DNA of 22,925 bases from Mnemiopsis leidyi. Taxonomy: Eukaryota; Ctenophora; Tentaculata; Lobata; Bolinopsidae. The DNA lies in assembly GCA_000226015.1 (NCBI GenBank), contig JH152730.1, positions 149,483 through 172,407 of the forward strand, read 5' to 3'. The notes beneath the pieces were generated by a model that was not told the DNA's origin, did no database searches, and saw nothing but the letters and a program-made list of their open reading frames with translations. The number at the start of each line of letters is the position of its first letter. Positions within the stretch are counted from its first letter, which is position 1. This document shows positions 1 to 10,614 of this stretch, piece by piece. The position numbers were made by a program, and so were the translations under genes.

Positions 1-351
1 CTACGTCTATACCACGACACACGTGGACCAACCAGTCATAACTCTCACGTTGTTGAGAGGCTTGTAGAGCTTGTAAAGGGATTACGAAACACAAACAAGT
101 ACGGCACTACTACTTCTCCGTTTACTGAACGAAGATCACTAAGAAACTTCATAAATATGATCGAGTTTATGAAGTGTACCAGCTGTGTCCTGATCACGTG
201 GTCCAAACTAACCAGTAACTTAGAAGCTGGACCAATAGCACGGGAAGCTTATAGAGATCTCAATACAACAAAACAACTTGAAATCAACTCTACAACAAAT
301 AAAAGCTACAACTACAGCTGCCCTCACTTAACCGACCGTCCGACCAGCTAA
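1..351 (+). CDS. possible terminal exon of a plus-strand gene (unrecognised)
   Basis: Frame 1 is open from the first base to a TAA-type stop ending at 351, about 116 codons. That is long for AT-rich non-coding DNA. The frame begins upstream of the window, so the first methionine (157) need not be a start. The residues are mostly hydrophilic, with two nearby cysteines (CTSC) around residue 57 and a Thr/Asn/Ser-rich tail. I recognise no domain. It could be the 3' exon of a gene entering from the left, a mobile-element remnant, or chance. AATAAA at about 296 lies before the stop, so no convincing downstream polyadenylation signal supports it. Confidence 0.22.
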   Translation, partial: LRLYHDTRGPTSHNSHVVERLVELVKGLRNTNKYGTTTSPFTERRSLRNFINMIEFMKCTSCVLITWSKLTSNLEAGPIAREAYRDLNTTKQLEINSTTNKSYNYSCPHLTDRPTS

Positions 352-1310
352 ATTTAGGTCTAACTAATTATTCACGTGTACCGCTACATTTATCTATTTA
401 TCTTTATATCACAACACACATTGCAGAGTTAAAGGTATTACACAATCCAGTTTATCAACAACACTACTACACCTCTATTTAGCCTGGGTTTTTATCTGGG
501 GGTATCCGTGTTACAGGCTAAGTGAAGCGAGGCGGTGCGACATTCATTGTAGCCCGCTTAGATGCCACCTTTCTATGTAAAATGTTTGTTAGACTGTCTG
601 ATTTATACGATATTTTGGACCAAAAGTTTAATTTGCCAGGTGCCAGGTTGGATATTTAGCCTCAGAAAACGATGATATTTAAAATTCATGTCGATTAAGT
701 TTTTGACAAAATGTTAAATTAACACTCTTGAATTGGGGAGGGTCGTAATTGCACCCATTGCAGCCCCTTCACAACGTCCGCGGTCCTGTCTTAAACTAAG
801 ACTGCTTAGGAACTGCATGATATTTATAAATTGACCAAAACCCAAAACTTGGGTGTATGTGACCGCTTTTTAAAGACCCTCGATTAAATCGCTATCAAAA
901 GTATCGCAGCTTGATAAACAACGTTATCTAAATGTGTTAAAAAGGTGTGATATCAAAAGTTCTGACCGCTATTTCTTAACTCGAAAACGGTCGCTTGCTT
1001 TGGCCGTCACGCCATTAATGTCATATGTGGGAGATATATGTGACAGAAAGTGTAAAGATATGTAAGTTTTTTGTCTATTCGTCGGCTCAAAGACTGATCC
1101 AACTTGGCTCACATACTCGGAAACGCGAACAAAAACGCCCCAAAACAGCTACAGATCCTTCCCGTGGACCGGTCTTTGAATCATTAAATGTGGAACTTTG
1201 TGATACCATGTTTGCTGTAAGAATTATTTTCCGTGGCTGATCAAACTATAGCCAGCGGATTTAGTCTGTTGCAGATATGACTGGATCCGCCGAATAGTCC
1301 GCCGATTCTC
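352..1310. other. no gene seen
   Basis: The stretch is AT-rich with only short open frames. A 71-codon plus frame at 1025-1240 has no recognisable domain. I see no RNA gene and no strong repeat before the foldback element that starts near 1311. Confidence 0.5.
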
Positions 1311-2526
1311 ATCCGCCATCAACTCGCGGACAGCCCGCCGAATGTTGTCTGCCAAGGCCAGCCAACAGGACCTACGGCTTAAGTGCGCAAGAAGGCGGAA
1401 TATCTCTACGAAAACATTAGCGGAACTAGTCCGCCGTAGAATAAAAACTGGCGATTTAAGTCTGCCGTTGGCGAATTAATCCCACCGCAAACAAAGTCCG
1501 CCGGTGAAAGTCCCTAATAATGAAGGAAATCATCGTTATTATATTTGCTAACATAAATCTTTGTCCATTAACTTTAAACATAGCATGAATTTTCCTTAAA
1601 ACTAACAGCAACACATTACATAAGAGAAGAGAAGAATATCGCGAGCCAGAAAATCATCTGCTTGTAACAGAGATCAAAGATTTCGTTGGGGATATTGAAC
1701 TCGGGTTGTTCCACCTTGAACCATCAGAGGATGCACGCAAGGGTATCACCTCGATGAATCCTTGTCTTTTACCCATGAACGGTCCTCTTTTCCCGTCGCT
1801 TGCCGACTTGGATTTACGATAGCTATATTTTGATGATTTATAATATGACTTACAAAGTGAAATTTTCATTTTTGGTTACTTAATCAAACGTAGAAGAGCG
1901 AATACAACCGCGACAAATACTAATGTGGTAAGATTTCGAGAAAAAAAACAGTTTCTTAGAGTAAGAAAAATCGTCCGCGTATGACTTGAATCAGGGAACT
2001 GGGAAGCCTCAAGTACGGCCCGTTTTCAAATTCGAATAAATTTCTGATGAGGTGGCAATAAATTGGAACTGCCGCATGGCGGAAGCACTTAGCGGGTCTT
2101 ATAACGTCAGGCTAAATCTTGGGGACAAAATCTGACACGCAACTTGACAACTTGTACGCGGGTCAAATAATTTCTACAATATACTGATATAGTACAGTAG
2201 TAGCTTGTCGCGGTTTCAGCCGAATCTCGTAGCTCAAAACTTAGAAACAAGAGTAGGATTGGATAAAATCCAACTGCCAATATCCTCGAAATTTTGTACG
2301 ACTACCATTTTTGGTGGACATAATTTGCCGCATATCGAAGTCCATTTTTAGTCAGACTTGTTCTGCTAATTTCTTTCGGCAGACTTATTCCACGACGAAC
2401 TTCTTCCGCCTTTTTTCGGCGGACTTTATACGCACTTCAGTTATTTGACAAAATTTCAGCCGACTTTATACGCACTTTAGTTATTTGAGAAAAATTCAGC
2501 GGACTGCCTGCGACTTGATGGCGGAT
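1311..2526. mobile_element. foldback / MITE-like element with imperfect inverted ends
   Basis: The left end (1311-1344) begins ATCCGCCATCAACTCG. The right end (2492-2526) read in reverse complement begins ATCCGCCATCAAGTCG, and roughly 28 of 34 bases match across the arms. The motif AGTCYGCCG recurs inside the left arm (about 1296, 1428, 1495) and occurs in reverse orientation inside the right arm (about 2375, 2417), so the inverted relation extends inward. A 40-bp tandem duplication sits in the right arm (2422-2501). No transposase frame was seen; the 71-codon minus frame at 1654-1869 lies inside and matches nothing known to me. This is best read as a non-autonomous DNA element about 1.2 kb long, with target duplications not resolved. 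Confidence 0.5.
2422..2501. repeat. 40-bp tandem duplication in the foldback right arm
   Basis: Two adjacent copies begin GACTTTATACGCACTT at 2422 and 2462. They share the following TTATTTGA block and end in TTCAGC with a few substitutions. Confidence 0.75.
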
Positions 2527-2616
2527 CTAAATCTCGAGGAATTTCAATTCAACTCTTTATAAGCTAAATACAATATAAAGAGTCGAAGTTAAGTAGTTAC
2601 AACTAAATAAACAAAC

Positions 2617-2800
2617 CTTGTCACACACATTACAGATAAACTCGGTCTGATAATGAAGCTGCTTGACATGGGCCTGCAATTCTGCCTCCTGCTCAAACAC
2701 CGTGTGGCAGATCTCGCACGCCTGCTCCTTCGCATCTTGATGCTGTTTCCGCATGTGTCGCGTTAGGTGAGACTTGCAGCCGAACCTTTGTTGGCACAAC
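2617..2800 (-). CDS. zinc-finger gene, exon 3 (two fingers plus half of a third)
   Basis: It is 184 bases long, acceptor TTTTGCACAG|G and donor AAG|GTTTGT, ending in phase 0. It completes finger LCRLC, adds finger ACEIC...H-x4-H, and ends after FICNVCDK. A further exon must therefore supply the two histidines. Confidence 0.85.
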
Positions 2801-5800
2801 CTGTGCAAAATAAGTCGTAATTATCAGAAACAAAATGTAATAATTCTCATACAGCAGAAAAAGATGTTCATACCGGACAAGCCAATGTTTAACAGACGTG
2901 TCAACAGAAGAAAGGATGCCAAACAAGTGTCTGTTTAGTAACACTGGCAGTGACACTTGTTTTGACAGCTATGGTATATAATAGTGAAGAAAAGGCATGT
3001 CGCTTGTCTCTCGTCTTAACAACGCAAGTGTATTCAAATATATCGCGCAATTCCCAGTAGGTTTGAAAACATCTGCAACAACTAAAAAGCTTAAATACGG
3101 ACAAAAATGCGGAATAATTGTTGAAGCGCCAAAAATTTTAAAATACCAATTAAACTTGACATAAGGAAATTGTGCCATGCGGCAAATTAAGCACAGAGAT
3201 AATGCGCACTGCGCTTAGCTATACAATACTGAATACAGTTTATAATACGACTTGTACGTGTTTCTACGTACCTGCACAAATAATTTCGCAGTTTCTGATG
3301 GACCATGCGAATGTGGAGCTGCAAACTACCATGCTGAGTAAACTCCTTGCCGCATTCCCCACACTTGTGATCCTTTATCTTCTTGTGCGCGACGCGCACG
3401 TGCTGCTTCACGTACTCCGCGTTTTTAAACGTCTTGTTACACTGGTCGCAGCTGTACCTTGGTAAGGATCGTTTACTAATTATCTGTCATTCCTGTCGAT
3501 TGTATAATCTGTCAATTTTGTGTGATTTTATGATTATTTATTGTTAAAGCTTTTGTTATGATGAACTTTATCATTCTTGTTCAAGCTCCTCACAATTTGA
3601 AAGTTACATGAAATTAATAAGTATATATTATGCAGTATGCAATTATTTATGCAAGCTAGGCAAAACGCATGACTGCCACGCGTATTTACAGTGGAATCAA
3701 ATCGATAGTTCAAGAAACCTAGCATTAGTTACATACAGCTCAAAATCTTGGTAAGTCTTCAATGGAGAAAGAGAGTGTAATTGTAACGCGTTGAAACGTT
3801 CTCGAGTTTTAAGCGGTATCATCGTAGTACTGCAACTGGTAGCAGAAATTTTATTGGATCTCACGATTTTCAATATCTTAGCTTCGTAAATTCGTAACGC
3901 ACTAGCCAAATTAATGATGGTCGTACATTTCAATCTTGACTTCTAAACCACTCAAAGAGAACGCAGGATTAACTCAGTCTAATTCAGCTAATACAGGTCA
4001 TGCTGACGTCACATTTACGTCACACAAGAATCGAATGTCAAAGTGGTTGTCACTTAAACTGAGTTAAGTAGTTTATCTTTTGCAGAAGAAAACTTAACAT
4101 AAGTTTAGAAAAATCAGAAGTGTAGATATTTACACTCAGTCTTAATGCTACACACCAATAGTCGATACAGATTACACACACACCTACACACAAACGCAAG
4201 TGTAACACTGAAGATAATCAAGAATGTATGTGTAAATTGAGCTTGGTATAATCAGTCAGATCTTAAGAACCATAATACATAATTAACATTTATTTGGTGT
4301 GAATTCATGGCCAAGTGTACGTTCTGGTTTAACTGTGAACAGCCTTCCTGGCCACTCACTGAGTGAGCACAATTACACACTAGACTGGACGAAGATGAGT
4401 AATTAGGCCTTGACACGGGAGCAGTTACACTGGGAGATGCACGGAAAACAATTACTTGGAGCAATTACACACAGATCCTTATTTCATCAGGGAGAATGTG
4501 ACCAAATACCTTGCTAACTTTATCTGTACATCTCAAACACAATCTCAAACGGTACAGGCTATACACACAAAGGTATGATAGATATGACATAAACCTTGAC
4601 TTTTTTTAAACTCCTCTGGGAGCCAGGGATCGACTTTAAAGACAATACATATACGTATACAAACACACTGAAAATAATGCACAACACAAAAACACTAACA
4701 CTACATATACAGCACAAACACACTACATATACAACACAAACACACTACATATACAGCACAAAAACACTACATCGTGTATTAAATCCTTAGTCCACGTGCT
4801 GGATAACGATATGTGTGTGCACGAATAGCCGGGATAACACACAGTGAACTACAGAGTACAAGGCTGTCGGTTACGTAGGTTTAATTAACTTATTTATTAG
4901 CCATTTCCCACGTAGGTGTGTTTCTAGGTTGTGTTATATCTAGAGTATGATATAGAGCGTGATACATTTTACAATAATATTTTATAGATGTTCGAGTTAA
5001 ATAGTAGGAGAACAATTTTGCCTCAGTCACAAAGAAGCTAATGAGATACGAAAAGACAGAAAATAGCAAGACAATGGTTTATGATATGTGATCAATTTGA
5101 TGTTTTGTTATCATCTAATATAAACCCTAGATCTCTGTTCAGGTTGAAAAACAATGAAAAGAACACAGGCCCAAATCGCTGATTGCTGAAGTGCTCTTAC
5201 GCAATTTCGTTTGGAGATTTACATGAAATGTTTTTAATTAGGTGGTTAAGCAAGAGTTTAACGAAGAAAGAACAAATTAGAAAATTAGAGACAGAAACAG
5301 ATCTATAAGAACTTACTTCAAAAGAAAACTTAGGAGTACCTGATATCACGATGTCTCTGTTTCATATGGGAACTAAGACTGGCCATGCTGCTCACAACAG
5401 CCGAACAATGCTGACAATGATACACCTTCAGCGGGTTTACTTTCCCGCAGGACCTCTTCTCGTGTCGACTCAAATAGTACTTGTTTCTAAACGTTTTCTT
5501 ACACTTCTTACACTCGTGACTCGAACTGCTGTTCTTTAGTTCGCCAGAAGACCCACTTCCAACCTCGCTGTTTGTTAAGTCAGCTTGTTTGACGGTGGGG
5601 TGGGCGGGTGTCTGCAATGAGGCCGAGAGTTTAGTTCTACCGAGTGATGGTGGTAGAGTTAGAGTATCGGAGAAGTTGGAAGAGAGGGATCTAACAGTTT
5701 GATAGAGGAGGAATAGGAGAAAGTCTTCGTCGCTGTATTGTGAGAAGTTCATGTTTCCCTTGTGTTGGTGCCACAGTTCTGCCGTATCCAGGGAGCACAC

Positions 5801-6019
5801 TATCGTGTAGTCGCTGTACTGTTCCGGTAACTCGCGTATTTTGGTGACGTCACGTGTTGTCATGACGTCACGCGTTGTCATGACGTCACGTGTTGTCATG
5901 ACGTCACGCGTTGTCATGACGTCACGTGGTGTAGCGGAGGTGATTCCAGCAGTAGTCGGGGTACAGTCAGCTAAGAGAGAAGCTTGTGTTGACTCGGTGA
6001 GTATGGAACCATCAGACAT
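2617..6019 (-). CDS. C2H2 zinc-finger protein, 3'-incomplete (three exons visible)
   Basis: Exons 6019-5340, 3457-3272 and 2800-2617 join in frame (both junctions phase 2, completing Arg) to about 350 residues. The product is probably a nuclear DNA-binding regulator. Residues 1-165 carry no known domain: a Ser/Thr-rich start, a four- to five-fold RDVMTT repeat, then an acidic and hydrophobic stretch. Fingers follow: one C2HC (ECKKC...H-x4-C), five C2H2, and the first half of another (CNVC) at the last donor. All five complete C2H2 fingers use C-x2-C-x12-H-x4-H, and there are no TGEKP linkers. One finger (LCRLC) is split by the second intron, and the rejoined cysteines fit the pattern, which confirms the splice. 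The start is the first ATG of the long exon; an upstream coding exon is not excluded. The continuation below 2617 was not found. No orthologue name can be given. Confidence 0.85.
3272..3457 (-). CDS. zinc-finger gene, exon 2 (two C2H2 fingers)
   Basis: It is 186 bases long: one base completing Arg, 61 codons, and AG for the next Arg. The acceptor is ...TTACCAAG|G and the donor is AG|GTACGT. The fingers begin YSCDQC and HKCGEC, both with H-x4-H. The last codon TGC supplies the first Cys of the next finger. Confidence 0.85.
4004..4022. promoter_or_regulatory. CRE-like site pair in the zinc-finger intron
   Basis: A full palindromic TGACGTCA (4004-4011) is followed after three bases by TTACGTCA (4015-4022), the usual CREB/ATF and PAR-bZIP type sites. 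Function is inferred from sequence match only. Confidence 0.35.
4699..4770. repeat. 22-bp minisatellite, about 3.3 copies
   Basis: Units start at 4699, 4721 and 4743 with CACTACATATACARCACAAA, followed by a partial copy. It is AC-rich and lies within intron 1 of the zinc-finger gene. Confidence 0.85.
5340..6019 (-). CDS. zinc-finger gene, exon 1 (N-terminus, C2HC finger and one C2H2 finger)
   Basis: It encodes 226 residues plus two bases, from ATG at 6017-6019 to the donor AG|GTACTC at 5339. The finger beginning ECKKCKKTF ends in Cys instead of the second His. The next one (YHCQHC) is ordinary C2H2 with H-x4-H. Without splicing the frame would end four codons later, so the donor is well placed. 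Confidence 0.8.
5845..5924. repeat. 18-bp coding tandem repeat with five CRE palindromes
   Basis: TGACGTCA occurs at 5845, 5863, 5881, 5899 and 5917, exactly 18 bases apart. On the minus strand the array codes the RDVMTT hexapeptide repeat. Copies 1, 3 and 5 continue as CACGTG (E-box) and copies 2 and 4 as CACGCG, so the true period is 36 bp. It lies about 100 bases inside the coding sequence from the start codon. Confidence 0.9.
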
Positions 6020-6028
6020 CCTGCTGTC

Positions 6029-6140
6029 AAGGTTATGTTTACAAGGTTACGTTTACAAGGTTATATTAATAAGGTTATGGTTACAAGGTTATGTTTACAA
6101 GGTTATATTAATAAGGTTATGGTAACAAGGTTATGTTTAC
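6029..6140. repeat. 14-bp tandem repeat, eight copies, 42-bp higher-order period
   Basis: Eight units of the form AAGGTTAtgtttac start every 14 bases from 6029. Unit variants recur every third copy (the TATTAAT form is units 3 and 6), giving a 42-bp higher-order unit. It abuts the 5' side of the zinc-finger start codon (minus strand), in its putative 5' UTR or promoter. Confidence 0.9.
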
Positions 6141-9002
6141 AGGTTTTTTAACTTTTTAAAACGATTCCTGTATGTCTATTTATAGTTACAAATAAGTTTA
6201 ATTTTATAAGATTAAGTGTATACATGACCTTGTAGTATATTTAGGTTATGATATTTGCGATTCCCTTTCAAGATAAAATTTTTATTGCGTTTACTGCAAA
6301 GGAATTTAAGAAAAAAACTAGATATTCGATACTGTCATCTGATCAGTGATTCCAGAAATTATGCATAGTACTAAATTCTGATTGATTAGTCAGGCGAGAA
6401 CGAATTCCTGCTTTTATTGATTTGTTAATTTGTGGCAATTTAGAAGTATCAAGTTTCACATCCTGATAATCAATTTGTGTATGAAGGTGCTTTGTAGATA
6501 CGTACCGTTTAAAAGTAGATCAAATAAAGCTCATTTTTGGAGCAGTGCACGGTATTTTATGTTACGTTACATATATCACGTTCCCGATCAAGTTTGATCA
6601 TGACGCTTTGAAAAGACAACTCTCGCAATCCACCCTAATGTGCATGACAATGTAAAGTGAGAATTCTACCAAAAGCTCGCAGCTACAAATGACTACATCA
6701 TAAAAAGAAAATAGAAGGCGATGTCGCAATCCTTTGTCTCTCTCTCTCTCTCCAGAGAGGAGTGAGAGTGAGCTGCATTTACTAAGTCATCACATTGAGG
6801 AAAATAACAGACATATATGGGTTATCTGTGCACAGTCAACTCCTTTAGAGAACGTCTGATATCTGTCGACCTAGCTAGACCAAAGTGATTCCCGTCGTCT
6901 ATCTACGATAAAGTAAGAGTTAACATTAGGATTTAGACGAGTTTTAGCAAAACCTTACGGCGTTTTAAATCCAGGCATATTCGATTGATTATTGCTGCGA
7001 TTAATTTACTGTAATATGCAACTCATCATAACCACGGACATAATCAAAATTTTCAGGGTCCGCAATAGAAAACTTACGTGCGCGTTCAGTCTTACTTAAT
7101 ATCACATTAATATAACGCATAGAACTAGAACATGGGTGTTATTGTAGGTAGGAATGTTGCGTAAGTGCTATTGTAACTGTAACTGTAACATTGTTGTGTG
7201 TCCAATGTGATGTGTGGAGGTTATCAGCTATAGTTGACTATCAATCAGTTAAACTGATCACTACGGTACCAAGTTTATTTCATCTTCTAAGATTTCACAC
7301 TCAGTGATAAATCAAATTCTCACTCATTGGTCCAGGCTCAGGATTAAAACCTAACTCGGCCCTGCTATTTTGAAACAGCTATACTCGGTGGTACACTATT
7401 TTAAATTTAACCTCTCCTTTTAGGCTACCCAGTTAAGATTAACCAAACTCATTAGGGTACTCTGGTTTAAAAATAGCTATACTCGGTACATCAGCAAGAT
7501 ATAAGTAATAAGTTTAGAATCAGATTTTATAGTGGAGACATTCTCTTTTCCTTAGTCCACATATATGAATACATATCTATTCTCGGATTTCAAAATATTT
7601 GGTTTACACATTGCAGACAGGACTGTATATTTAGTGCAAATAATAACGAAATTAAAACCAGTAATTTGGGAGTGATGTTCACCTTTCATTCTTTTTCTGT
7701 GATATTATATGAGTTAAATGACTTGCAGCCTGGAATCTTAATAACATCGCAGGTCCGCAGTCACATACCTCAAATACCAACAAATAAAACGACTTCACTT
7801 GGTACCCCAACATTATTGCAAAAGGAAATTAATTGCTAGGATATACATAGATTTACATTACATGATAATCGCTGTAAATCAAGGAGCCTGCCTGATAATC
7901 GTGTTTAACGACAAAATATGATAAATTTTCTAATTAAAGAGTTCCTAGTTAAGTGAAAGTTTGCGGTTGTAATTACACATTTACGTTGGGCCGTGGGGGA
8001 GTGTGGTTTGTCGTCACCACTAATCAGGTAATGGGTGGGCGGGCTATTCTCCAAGTGCAGCCTACAGAGTGCTGAGTAAAGCGGATTAAGGTTGCTTTGG
8101 AAAAACTCGCGGTGATGCTGTCAGAAATTCTCAGAAGGAATCTCCTTTATTGACTACTTTTACTTTGAAACATGTTGACAATTTGCAAGAATTTGATTAA
8201 ATCCTTCGTTAAGCAACTGTAAAAATTTCAAGTCAACCAATGAAAGTTAAATTTACCGCAGCTGTCCAAAGTTGCTTAGTCCCAAAATTGTATTTTTCAT
8301 GTTCTATGAAATGTCAAGCCTCATGAAATTTTGCACACAGGTAGAGGACGGTGATAGAAAAATGTTGATGCTATATAAACTATAAAGTCTGTTTCTAAGG
8401 AAAGGGAAAAGGATTTATGGACACTTGAAACAAATGTAGCAATGTTTCTGTCGAATTTCAAGTTGAAGACAAAAAGTTGTTATAGACACCCCTGTCTTAG
8501 TGCTAGATATAAAGATATAAGGTCGTCTCACACAAACACATGAAAAACAAGTCGTGTAGTTGATCCCCATTAGGGTGCTTTATGTTCCTGTTCAGTCAAA
8601 TCGACTACCAAAATTGTCCCCTTAAACCTTACAAACTGTAAAAATTAACATGCATCAGGGTATGAGATATCAAGTGCGCACCATGTATTGCATTAATTAA
8701 GTACTTTGCACAAGTAATAGAGAAGAATGGCTTCATGACACCGCTATTACCTGTGCTATCTTAACATGGTAACTCGACACACCGTGCCCGTCCTTCATAT
8801 TTGTCATTTTAGCCGGCTATACCAGGTCTCCAGGAAGTCTTTAAACTTCGAGCAACAACGGCCAGCCACTTTGAAATAAAGGGCACTCTGACCAGGATCG
8901 TAATTTTAATGATAGCACTATCTACCTTTCTCAATAAATTTTAACTTTGTATTATTGCAAAAGTATGTACAACACTACTACGTACTGAACAATGTATACT
9001 AT
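6141..9002. other. no gene seen
   Basis: The stretch is AT-rich with no open frame of note on either strand. A short CT run with a nearby GA-rich partner lies at about 6738-6772, and AGCTATACTCGGT occurs twice (about 7377 and 7475). No RNA gene was recognised. Confidence 0.5.
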
Positions 9003-9031
9003 ACATTGGCTATACATTGTATAGCCAATGT
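9003..9031. repeat. perfect 13-bp hairpin
   Basis: The arms ACATTGGCTATAC (9003-9015) and its exact reverse complement (9019-9031) flank a 3-base loop. CCAAT and ATTGG boxes lie in the stems. Confidence 0.85.
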
Positions 9032-10042
9032 TATGTATCAGTAGTCCTGCTAACAAAATCTTTGTTGTGTTGATAAGAGATTGAAGAAGAGAAGATCAGT
9101 AGCGCGGTAATTTGAATCATGATCACAACATGAGTGTGTACACTTCAAGCAGAATTCAATCAGTTGAGGAATGTCTATTGGTGGGTTAACTCTGCCTAGC
9201 GACAACCATGTCTAAGACTCAATACAGAGATTTGCGATTGCTCAATTTTACCGCGAATCTCAGTGATTTAACTTGGATGTAATATATTTTAAATTCGGTA
9301 AAGTATGTGTCATAAGCATTTAATGATGCAGGGATCAAAAGATTGCTTTGATTTTATCGGACAATGCCCATTTACAGATTATGCATGGTCCTGCGTAACT
9401 GCATCATATAGCAGCTATACGTCAGTAGCGATGTTTGGCGTCATAACGCATTAAGAAAAGCAGTGCAGAGGGAAGACTGTGATTGCCCTGGATCGTTGTG
9501 TACCTGAATAGCGTAAAGTGCCTCTACTGAGATGTACTGCGAGTTAATCGTGTAAGTTCAGTACATTTGCAATGACAATGTGGTACAGAGCTGAGGACAT
9601 TTATGTTGTACACTGTGTACACAACACATGTATACACAGAAGGGGTGTTATTCAGCAACAACAATACCATGTAATTACATACATCTAGAAGAGTTCATTG
9701 TAGTACAGGTAACATGCGGTAGTATTGAATGCACATGTAATGAATACGAGACAGCAAGCCACTGGATAATGACATGGGAAAAAGAAGCTATCTTCTGAAC
9801 ACATTGTAACATACCTTTCAAGAAACAAGCTTTAGTCTGTGAATCTCATAAATTCTACTTTCCAGTATAATCCAGTAAACGAAAAATTTCAGGAATGCTA
9901 GACTTATCACACGGCCAATATTAACATGCCGATTTAGTATGATAATTCTCTGGCAATGTTAATTCAGTGAATTCCTACCAGCACTTGGGAGTTTTCATCA
10001 CACTTGGGTGTAAGGCTGTACCAATCACACACGCATGTACGC
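9032..10042. other. no gene seen
   Basis: No open frame with a recognisable domain, no RNA gene and no strong repeat was found in this stretch. Confidence 0.45.
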
Positions 10043-10045
10043 ACG

Positions 10046-10077
<32 letters not shown>

Positions 10078-10079
10078 TA
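10043..10079. repeat. CA microsatellite
   Basis: A mostly uninterrupted (CA)n tract. It produces a false His/Thr-rich plus-strand frame at 9967-10152. Confidence 0.95.
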
Positions 10080-10152
10080 CACAGTACACACATACATGAT
10101 GGAACACTTGCAACATTTGGTATTTACACAGCTTTATTTACACAGTCTGTAA

Positions 10153-10172
10153 AACACACACACACACACACA
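10153..10172. repeat. second CA microsatellite
   Basis: A short (CA)n tract about 75 bases after the first. Confidence 0.9.
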
Positions 10173-10188
10173 CTACAACTCATACATA

Positions 10189-10209
10189 AATGTACACAAA
10201 GTGTACATT
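10189..10209. repeat. 9-bp hairpin
   Basis: AATGTACAC and GTGTACATT flank an AAA loop. Confidence 0.75.
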
Positions 10210-10590
10210 AACTGCGCAATGTTTGCACAGATATTAGGCGCATAATTCTCTGTTAACTAATCATGTAAGAGTCATGACTCGATGGTGCTATTTTTAGCAA
10301 CACATCATTCGATCACATCAGAGACCCAGAATTTCAGGCGTAAGAGTTCGTGACCAGGTACCTAGATAGTTATAGTGCTACACGATTAACTGGAGCGGGA
10401 GCACTTGCGGCTTCAGACATGTGCAGCTGTAGGGGTCGTTAATTTTACTGAAAATCGAGAAAAACGATTCAGTTCCTGCCAACATTGCTAATGTTTATCT
10501 CTATATAATGGGAATCAAATTTTGAGACTAGAAGGAATATGATTTTCTCTGTCTTCTGTCTGGAGACAGAAAAAAATAAATATGGTTAAA

Positions 10591-10614
10591 GGGGGGGGGG
10601 GGGGGGGAGGGGGG
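10591..10614 (+). repeat. poly-G tract
   Basis: Seventeen consecutive G, then A and six G. It has G-quadruplex potential on the plus strand, and its length is likely to be unreliable in the assembly. Confidence 0.9.

Larger units (their letters stand above)
3458..5339 (-). other. intron 1 of the zinc-finger gene
   Basis: This 1.9 kb intron holds a 22-bp minisatellite (4699-4770), two CRE-like sites (4004-4022) and otherwise AT-rich sequence. Minus-strand open frames of 63-78 codons (3534-3725, 3697-3933, 4252-4464) have no domain and are not needed for phase-correct splicing. Confidence 0.7.

Noticed and set aside
1654-1869. 71-codon minus frame considered as the missing 3' exon of the zinc-finger gene
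   Set aside because: It has no histidines to finish the half finger, no good acceptor in the right phase was seen, and it lies inside a foldback element.
3697-3933. 78-codon minus frame as an extra zinc-finger exon
   Set aside because: Exons 1 and 2 already join in phase across it, and it has no finger residues.
5841-6125. 94-codon plus frame over the CRE array and 14-bp array
   Set aside because: It is antisense to the zinc-finger exon and kept open by the 18-bp and 42-bp repeat periods, both multiples of three.
9967-10152. 61-codon plus frame rich in His/Thr
   Set aside because: It is a translation of the CA microsatellite.
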